From Promethearchaeota archaeon (GTDB lineage: Archaea; Asgardarchaeota; Lokiarchaeia; Sigyniarchaeales; SOKP01): a stretch of 39,800 nt of DNA. Position 1 is the stretch's first letter. Every line of letters begins with the position of its first letter. Both the position numbers and the translations under genes were made by a program. The stretch is from NCBI GenBank assembly GCA_019894715.1, contig JAGXOA010000065.1, positions 1 through 39,800 on the forward strand, written 5' to 3'. A model generated the notes under the pieces. The model made no database searches. It was given only the letters and a program-made list of their open reading frames with translations, and was not told the origin of the DNA. Below are positions 34,963 to 39,800 of this stretch, one piece after another.

Positions 34963-35247
34963 ATGATAAAAGAGAATGAAATTATTGTTGCAATTATAGG
35001 AATTGGCATTTTTGTTTTTTTAGTTATAAATTATTCAAAAATATCGAAAATACCAGAATCAAAAATATTAATTTCAGTTTTCTTTATTTTTTTATTAGGA
35101 TGGATATTTACTGTAATTGAAAGCTTAGTTTTAGAATCTTTATTCAACTTAATAGAACATTTTTGTTATATTATAGGATCTTTTTTATTATTATTTTGGG
35201 TCTTCAAATTAAAACAAAAAAGAGATGATGATAATGAATTTAATTAG
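34963..35247 (+). CDS. Three-helix membrane protein, possible partner of the histidine kinase
   Basis: The protein is 94 residues with three hydrophobic segments ('IIVAIIGIGIFVFLVI', 'ILISVFFIFLLGWIFTVIES', 'CYIIGSFLLLFWVFKL') and a short charged tail. I do not recognise the family. Its stop lies inside the first copy of a 24-bp tandem repeat that also provides start codons for the kinase gene, which overlaps it by about 23 bp. The helices resemble an N-terminal sensor part of membrane histidine kinases in this lineage, so it could work with, or once have been fused to, the downstream kinase. Confidence 0.65.
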   Translation: MIKENEIIVAIIGIGIFVFLVINYSKISKIPESKILISVFFIFLLGWIFTVIESLVLESLFNLIEHFCYIIGSFLLLFWVFKLKQKRDDDNEFN

Positions 35248-36283
35248 CACTCTTGAAATGAATTTAATTAGCACTCTTGAAACGAATTTAATTAGCACTC
35301 TTGATCTCATTTCATTAATTATTACAGCAATAATATTTCTCTTTATTTACAAACAAAAATATCTGTTTTCTTGTAATTGTAGACTAATTTTTATATTTTT
35401 ATTATGTTTAAGGATTTTTTTTAATTTAAGTAATTTTCTACAATGGACAGATATAACTGATGCTTTAGATAAAATTGAAGATTATATATTAATTATTGAA
35501 GTTATATTTTGGTTTTTATTTTTTTATTCATTTATAGAAGAATTTTCAAAAACACAAATAAAAAAGAGTGAAAACAAATATAAACAAGCTTTTAACCAAG
35601 TAGAATTTTATAAAGATCTATTTACTCATGATATGAATAACATTTTTCAATCATTGTTGAGTTCCAATCAATTATGTTCAGATTATTTACATAATTCCGA
35701 TAAATTGGATATGTATAAGGAAATATTATCAATATCTAAGAATCAAATTGAGAGAGGAACCAACCTAATATCAAATATTCAAAAATTATCTGAATTGGGA
35801 AAATATCAGATGGAATTAGAAAGAATCGATATTATTGAAACTATTATGAAAGTAAAAGACACTTTGTTAGAAAAAAGAAAAAATATTGATATAAAATCTG
35901 AATTTCCTGATGATAAATTGTATATTCAGGCAGATATTTTACTAGTAGATATATTTAAAAATCTAATTCTTAATTCCATACAACACAACAAAAATCCCAT
36001 TGCTGAAATTTTTATAAGAATCTATAAAATAAAGAAAGAAAACATTGACTGTGTTAAAATTGAAATATTTGACAATGGTGTTGGAATAACTAAATTCCAA
36101 AAAGATACCATTTTTAAAAGGAATCTTAAAGATATTAAAAATCACAGGGGTAGTGGTTTGGGATTGACACTTGTAAAAGAAATAATTAAAATGTACAATG
36201 GAGAGATTTGGGTTGGAGATAAAATTAAAGGAGATCCTTCTAAAGGTAGTATATTTCATATTATTCTTCCTGAATTAATTTGA
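35225..36283 (+). CDS. Membrane-bound histidine kinase
   Basis: The protein is 352 residues. After a repeated N-terminus ('MNLISTLEMNLISTLETNLI') come about three membrane helices (residues 25-108). The kinase part has the H-box 'LFTHDMNNIFQSLLSS' (about residues 138-153) with the phosphoacceptor His, N-box 'FKNLILNSIQHN', G1 'EIFDNGVGI' and G2 'GSGLGLTLVKEI', ending 'GSIFHIILPE'. It should autophosphorylate on sensing a membrane signal, but no response regulator is nearby. The true start is unclear, since ATGs at 35225, 35228, 35234 and 35258 are all in frame within or just before the repeat. Confidence 0.88.
   Translation: MMIMNLISTLEMNLISTLETNLISTLDLISLIITAIIFLFIYKQKYLFSCNCRLIFIFLLCLRIFFNLSNFLQWTDITDALDKIEDYILIIEVIFWFLFFYSFIEEFSKTQIKKSENKYKQAFNQVEFYKDLFTHDMNNIFQSLLSSNQLCSDYLHNSDKLDMYKEILSISKNQIERGTNLISNIQKLSELGKYQMELERIDIIETIMKVKDTLLEKRKNIDIKSEFPDDKLYIQADILLVDIFKNLILNSIQHNKNPIAEIFIRIYKIKKENIDCVKIEIFDNGVGITKFQKDTIFKRNLKDIKNHRGSGLGLTLVKEIIKMYNGEIWVGDKIKGDPSKGSIFHIILPELI
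35233..35304 (+). repeat. Three tandem copies of a 24-bp unit across a gene junction
   Basis: The unit AATGAATTTAATTAGCACTCTTGA occurs at 35233-35256, 35257-35280 and 35281-35304. The first two are identical, and the third has ATG changed to ACG. In the kinase frame each reads MNLISTLE-like. In the upstream gene's frame it gives the TAG stop (35245-35247). Copy number changes would alter the kinase N-terminus by eight residues without shifting frame. Confidence 0.95.
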
Positions 36284-36391
36284 ACATAATCAAATATATC
36301 TAATTTATAATAGATAATCAATAAATTGATTTTCTTAAATTATTTATTATTAATACTCTGATTTAATATCCTTTGAGGTTTACATTCTATT

Positions 36392-37069
36392 ATGGAATTT
36401 AAAAACAAAAAAAGATATGAATTCACCCTACCAGAAATAATTTTTATTTCATTAGCTAGCATAACTAACTTTATATTAGATCTTGTAGTAAGCCCTATTT
36501 TGAAATTAGCTCTTACTCATATTATTGCTGGATTATTTATTATGGTTCCTTTGAACTTTTTAATACTCTATTTAACAAGGAATGTCGTTGATAAATATGG
36601 GACTTGCACTCTTTATCTTACGATTTTTGGGTTAATTTCCATTCCAACCCCTCTATTTGGAGGTATTGCTGGACCATATAAAATCCTAGTAGGTTTTTGT
36701 GTGGGTGTTTTGTTGGATCTTGTATTTTTTGTTAAGAAAAATATTCCAAGAATTATCTTTATTGGAATTATAGGCTCAATTATTTGGTGGACAATAACCT
36801 TTTCAATCTGGGAATTATTTGATTTACCATTTGTAACTGCTTTCTCTAATCTATTAAATGCAACAAGTCCAAGTTTTAATGGTTTTATTGATTTTTCTAA
36901 ATTATTGTACCTTCCTATATCCGGATTTGGTATTGATTTCTTTGTTTTTTCTGTATTATGTGGTCTATTGTCATCAATTCCTGTCATGACAAGTTGTATT
37001 TTTGGACATTACATGTTTAAGAAAATAGAATCTACTGCTGTTTATCAAAGATTTCAAAGCATACAATAA
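36392..37069 (+). CDS. ECF transporter S component-like membrane protein
   Basis: The protein is 225 residues with five to six hydrophobic segments, no signal peptide, and a small-residue-rich second half of the fold ('GGIAGPYKILVGFCVGVLLD'). It heads a run of genes with an ECF ATPase and an EcfT-type protein, starting 54 bp before the ATPase. By fold and position it should be the substrate-binding S component of a vitamin or small-molecule uptake system. I cannot name the ligand, and it lacks the obvious marks of BioY, ThiT or RibU. Confidence 0.6.
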   Translation: MEFKNKKRYEFTLPEIIFISLASITNFILDLVVSPILKLALTHIIAGLFIMVPLNFLILYLTRNVVDKYGTCTLYLTIFGLISIPTPLFGGIAGPYKILVGFCVGVLLDLVFFVKKNIPRIIFIGIIGSIIWWTITFSIWELFDLPFVTAFSNLLNATSPSFNGFIDFSKLLYLPISGFGIDFFVFSVLCGLLSSIPVMTSCIFGHYMFKKIESTAVYQRFQSIQ

Positions 37070-37123
37070 CGTAAAAATATAAAATAATCTCTATATTACT
37101 TATAAAAAAGTATTTAGATTAAT

Positions 37124-37864
37124 ATGTCATCTCATAATTCTGAAATAAATTCTGGAAATCTTATCGAAGTAAAAGATTTATCATTTGCCTACAAGAAAAA
37201 TGATTGGATTTTAAGAGATATAAACATTAGAATTAAAAAAGGAGAAGTTATTGGCTTAGTTGGAGATTCTGGTAGTGGAAAAACAACTTTTGCCTATATA
37301 CTAAAAGGTATAATTCCTCAGATTTTTAAAGGGTATCTTAAAGGTAATGTTTATATTAATCACCTAGATATAAGAAAAGCCAAAATTGTGCAAATTGCTA
37401 AAATAGTTGGTATGGTATTTCAAGATCTGAATTCACAATTGTTTAGTAATACTGTAAAAGAAGAAATATTATTTGGGCTACAAAATTTAAAACTTAATTT
37501 AGATTGGGGAAAAGAGGCAATGGATTTTTTAAATATAGAATCATTGGCTGAAGAAATTCCAATGAATTTATCTGCAGGGCAAAAACAACGGGTAATATTA
37601 GCCTCTATCATTGCTACTAAACCAAAATTATTGATCTTAGATGAACCATCAGCACATCTTGATTTTAAAGGTAAATATTCTCTTTTAAAAAACATAAAAA
37701 GATTAAATTCAGAATATAATACTACAATTTTATTAATAAGTCAAGATCCTTGGATAATCGGTGAATTATGCCATCATATTCTTTATTTTAATAATTATTC
37801 AATAAAATACCAACCTACTGAAGAAAAAATACAAAAAGTTCCTCAATGGAGTTGGATCTTATGA
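37124..37864 (+). CDS. ECF transporter ATP-binding protein (EcfA-like)
   Basis: The protein is 246 residues, an ABC ATPase with Walker A 'GDSGSGKTT' (47-55), Q-loop 'VFQDLNSQLFS' (the 'Q.P..Q.f..tV' form of EcfA), signature 'LSAGQKQR' (149-156) and Walker B 'LLILDEPSAHLD'. The position of the switch His, normally 'vtHD', reads 'LISQDPW', so it is Gln (about residue 207). Only one ATPase gene is present, so the pump is a homodimer or borrows a second subunit. Its stop overlaps the EcfT start (ATGA). Confidence 0.88.
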   Translation: MSSHNSEINSGNLIEVKDLSFAYKKNDWILRDINIRIKKGEVIGLVGDSGSGKTTFAYILKGIIPQIFKGYLKGNVYINHLDIRKAKIVQIAKIVGMVFQDLNSQLFSNTVKEEILFGLQNLKLNLDWGKEAMDFLNIESLAEEIPMNLSAGQKQRVILASIIATKPKLLILDEPSAHLDFKGKYSLLKNIKRLNSEYNTTILLISQDPWIIGELCHHILYFNNYSIKYQPTEEKIQKVPQWSWIL

Positions 37865-38469
37865 ATAATAAACCAGACTTAAATATAGATAATGAAATCT
37901 ATAAATATGGTATTCATCCTCTATTTAAATTAATGGGATTAATTCTATTGAATATTATTGCATTTACAGACTTCTTCGAATTTATAAAACTCTACATTTT
38001 TGTAATTGAATTACTATTGGCAATTTTAGTAAAAGTATCCTTTAGAAAAATAAAAGGATTTACTAAAATATTGTTGCTTAACTTCATAGGATTATATTTT
38101 CTTTTTTATTTTGTTAATTTTGATTTGATAAATGCTTTTTTTCTCTTTATTGATTATAGTATAATGATTTTGATTATGGTCTTCGCTACATTCATATTTT
38201 ATGAAATTACCCCTCCTTATGAATTACTTTTAGCTCTAAAAAAATTGAAAATAAGTACTAAATTTGCTATCGCAATAACAATTTCCTTAAGTTTCTTTCC
38301 AATTATAAATGATAGAATGAAAAAGATTCTAGCGTTTCAACGATCTAGGGGATATAAATTAAGATTATGGCGTTTGGGACCTATATTAATCCCGATTTTC
38401 CTAACAATATTAGATCTCTCAATTAATCTTTCAATATCTTTAGATGGAAGAGGATATAGGTTAAATTGA
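37861..38469 (+). CDS. ECF transporter transmembrane protein EcfT
   Basis: The track starts at 37846, but the ATG at 37861 overlaps the ATPase stop as ATGA and has GGAG 9 bp upstream, so I prefer it (202 aa). There are about five membrane helices. The two cytoplasmic coupling motifs, normally xRG, are 'FQRSRGYKLR' and 'SLDGRGYRLN'. EcfT couples ATP hydrolysis to toppling of the S component. 'PPYELLLALKKLKISTKFAI' fits the family before the first coupling helix. The 3' end is followed by a 320-bp convergent gap holding the second copy of the 149-bp repeat. Confidence 0.85.
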   Translation: MNNKPDLNIDNEIYKYGIHPLFKLMGLILLNIIAFTDFFEFIKLYIFVIELLLAILVKVSFRKIKGFTKILLLNFIGLYFLFYFVNFDLINAFFLFIDYSIMILIMVFATFIFYEITPPYELLLALKKLKISTKFAIAITISLSFFPIINDRMKKILAFQRSRGYKLRLWRLGPILIPIFLTILDLSINLSISLDGRGYRLN

Positions 38470-38585
38470 TTCTAAGTACCTCTTAAATTATATTAAAAGA
38501 AAACTGGTAAATAAACATCGAAAATTCTTGTATAAACTCTATCTCTATACATACAGAATCTAAAATTTAGTCTTAAAAAGAATAT

Positions 38586-38731
38586 TGCAAAAATCACTAA
38601 TCGATATCACAGCCTATTCTCAATTAGAGCAAAGCATTAATAATATTAGGTTAAAGAACTATCCTGTAGTGTCTAAGATCCTCATTGAGGATTAGGGATT
38701 ACAAATCCACTTCCTTTAGGTAGTAGTTCAA
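38586..38731 (+). repeat. 149-bp dispersed repeat, copy 2
   Basis: This is 146 bp matching 17479-17627 in the same orientation, starting TGCAA and ending TTCAA. This copy has stronger local stems: ATCCTC-ATT-GAGGAT and GGATT-ACA-AATCC, then ACTTCC...GGTAGT before the end. Copy 1 keeps the last stem but has weaker forms of the first two. It too lies between convergent genes (EcfT and the 7-TM protein). The rest of the 38470-38789 gap shows no other feature. Confidence 0.8.
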
Positions 38732-38788
38732 TGACGTCGTCTAAAGTAAGATTGGAAAATTATTAATTAAAAAAAAAAAGAATTATGA

Positions 38789-39541
38789 TTATTCTTTACT
38801 TTTAGGTCTAATATAGCCTAAATATGCTCCGATTAATGCTATAATTGCAAAAGTCCAGCCTGCAAAATAAAAAGGTGTATATCCAAAAATATCTAAAACA
38901 ATAATTAAAATTCTATCTATTGATTGACAAACTAATATAAGGATGAAGCTTAATCCCATAACTACCAGAGAATAGAAAGCTCTTTTATAAACAGACTGTT
39001 CAACAGCTTTAGATGCAGAGAAACAACTTTTCATGAAAGGAAAATAAATCACAAACATATAAAAACTAACGATTAGAAATGCAATAAGGTCAAATAATAA
39101 TTCTCCTTTAAAAAATACAAAGAAGATGTATCCTATCCCAATTGTACCATATAATATAACAATTATCCTATGAAGGTTATTATATCCCTTTGCAAACAAG
39201 TTAACTTTAAGAATATATGAAAAGAAAATAGCAATCATTAAAAATACAAATGAAAATCTAAATTCAGTAATTCTTAATAGAAACCAAGATGTAATTGTCT
39301 CTGGATCTGGAACGAGATCATCCACAAGATAATCTAATCCCGAATATAATTGTAATACTTTAGAAAGCCACGTAAAAATAATTGAAATCGTCATAAATAA
39401 GAAAATTATAAAAAGATAAAAAGTCAATTTCTGTTTTTTTTCCTTTAATTTCAAAAAAGCTAGGACTAACACTATAATAGCAATTATAATTATAAAAGTT
39501 TCAAAAACCATACCTGAAAAGATTAGATCTGTTTTGGACAT
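38789..39541 (-). CDS. Seven-helix membrane protein of unknown function
   Basis: The protein is 250 residues with seven hydrophobic segments and a short polar ends-out layout ('MSKTDLIFSGMVFETFIIII' at the start, 'LGYIRPKSKE' at the end). The pattern resembles seven-helix sensor domains found at the front of archaeal kinases or regulators, but no cytoplasmic effector is attached. I do not recognise a catalytic motif, and no retinal-type Lys is evident in the last helix. It is convergent with EcfT and diverges from the structured element at the window end. Confidence 0.75.
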   Translation of the reverse strand: MSKTDLIFSGMVFETFIIIIAIIVLVLAFLKLKEKKQKLTFYLFIIFLFMTISIIFTWLSKVLQLYSGLDYLVDDLVPDPETITSWFLLRITEFRFSFVFLMIAIFFSYILKVNLFAKGYNNLHRIIVILYGTIGIGYIFFVFFKGELLFDLIAFLIVSFYMFVIYFPFMKSCFSASKAVEQSVYKRAFYSLVVMGLSFILILVCQSIDRILIIVLDIFGYTPFYFAGWTFAIIALIGAYLGYIRPKSKE

Positions 39542-39676
39542 AAATCTTCCGATTTAAATATTTAAATATTAAAATCTTAATGAAAATGGTATTATTTAAC
39601 TTTTATCTACTCTGAAGAACATAATTGAGATGAAAATCTAAATATATATCAATTTATCAACAATTGTTCAATATTA

Positions 39677-39798
39677 AGTGAACTACACACGGCCTAAAGA
39701 CCGTGGCTTCCTACGAGTACACAACCGCTTCTACTACGGGTTGGCCTGTTTATCGTAGAAAACCATTCCATCATATTTGGAATGATTCCTCGTTCACT
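39677..39798 (+). mobile_element. IS605-like structured end near the window edge
   Basis: AGTGAAC (39677-39683) and GTTCACT (39792-39798) are exact complements enclosing about 108 bp of nested structure. Inside are CACGG...CCGTG (39688-39705) with loop CCTAAAGA, CAACC (39722-39726) / GGTTG (39739-39743), TTCTAC (39729-39734) / GTAGAA (39755-39760), and CATTCCA (39764-39770) / TGGAATG (39778-39784). The 'GTGAACTAC..CACGG..CCGTGGCTTCC' string is typical of sequences following tnpB in IS605-type elements. No tnpB is in the window next to it, though the element may continue past the edge. Confidence 0.55.
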
Positions 39799-39800
39799 GA

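Noticed and set aside
35233-35304. CRISPR-like short repeats
   Set aside because: The three copies are directly adjacent with no spacers and lie in coding sequence. No CRISPR array or cas gene was seen in the window.

Overview
The window is very AT-rich archaeal DNA, and several genes point to an Asgard archaeon (Promethearchaeota), probably a Loki-like lineage. No marker here fixes the class. The archaeal signals are prefoldin beta, Alba, archaeal-type ThrRS and AspRS, SepRS, type II methionine aminopeptidase, RibL plus a CTP-type riboflavin kinase fused to a HTH, and UPF0200. The eukaryote-like signals are a Ras/Rab-like small GTPase, a longin-like protein, an Rpn11/CSN5-like JAMM protein, a probable Bro1-domain protein, translin, and a Cgi121-type KEOPS subunit. 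All gene calls are from reading translations and motifs; no search was run.

Layout. 1-1390 (-): secreted family-5 solute-binding protein, cut by the window edge and absent from the ORF track. 1602-7950 (+): rhomboid protease, GH94 cellobiose phosphorylase, AspRS, MetAP. 7984-8548: decayed insertion element with 10-bp inverted ends. 8728-10049 (+): cyclophilin-like protein and a VTT membrane protein with a zinc-ribbon tail. 10235-12053 (-): small zinc ribbon (not in the track), Alba, JAMM protein. 12233-12560: truncated TnpB with a hairpin end. 12701-14161: UPF0200 kinase and PRPP synthetase, convergent. 14238-14506 (-): frameshifted small coiled-coil gene. 14673-15968 (-): Bro1-like protein. 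16138-18961: MfnD-like ATP-grasp enzyme and acyltransferase-like membrane protein, convergent, with a 149-bp repeat between them. 19073-19363: membrane ORF with an in-frame stop. 19486-19980: small GTPase. 20018-22729 (-): HAD phosphatase and ThrRS. 22838-26376 (+): translin, then sepS-ribL-ribK. 26685-28717: unknown basic protein, longin-like protein, sugar nucleotidyltransferase. 28816-32118: tRNA-modification block with TsaC and a Tan1-like THUMP protein (+) facing Cgi121, DHH phosphoesterase and prefoldin beta (-). 32346-34695: flavodoxin, [FeFe] hydrogenase and a small 2Fe-2S ferredoxin. 34963-36283: membrane protein and histidine kinase joined through a 24-bp triple repeat. 36392-38469: ECF transporter S-A-T operon. 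38586-38731: second copy of the 149-bp repeat. 38789-39541 (-): 7-TM protein. 39677-39798: structured IS605-like end.

How it fits together. Much of the window is translation and RNA housekeeping: three synthetases, t6A formation by TsaC and KEOPS, a THUMP adaptor and translin. A flavin-synthesis operon and hydrogenase genes suggest an anaerobic, hydrogen-metabolising cell. The solute-binding protein and GH94 phosphorylase could form an oligosaccharide uptake and phosphorolysis route, though that is inference.

The most distinctive unexplained pattern is a set of solitary, structured IS200/IS605-like ends without an intact tnpB or tnpA. It includes a pair about 87% identical that both lie in convergent intergenic gaps and end in TTCAA.
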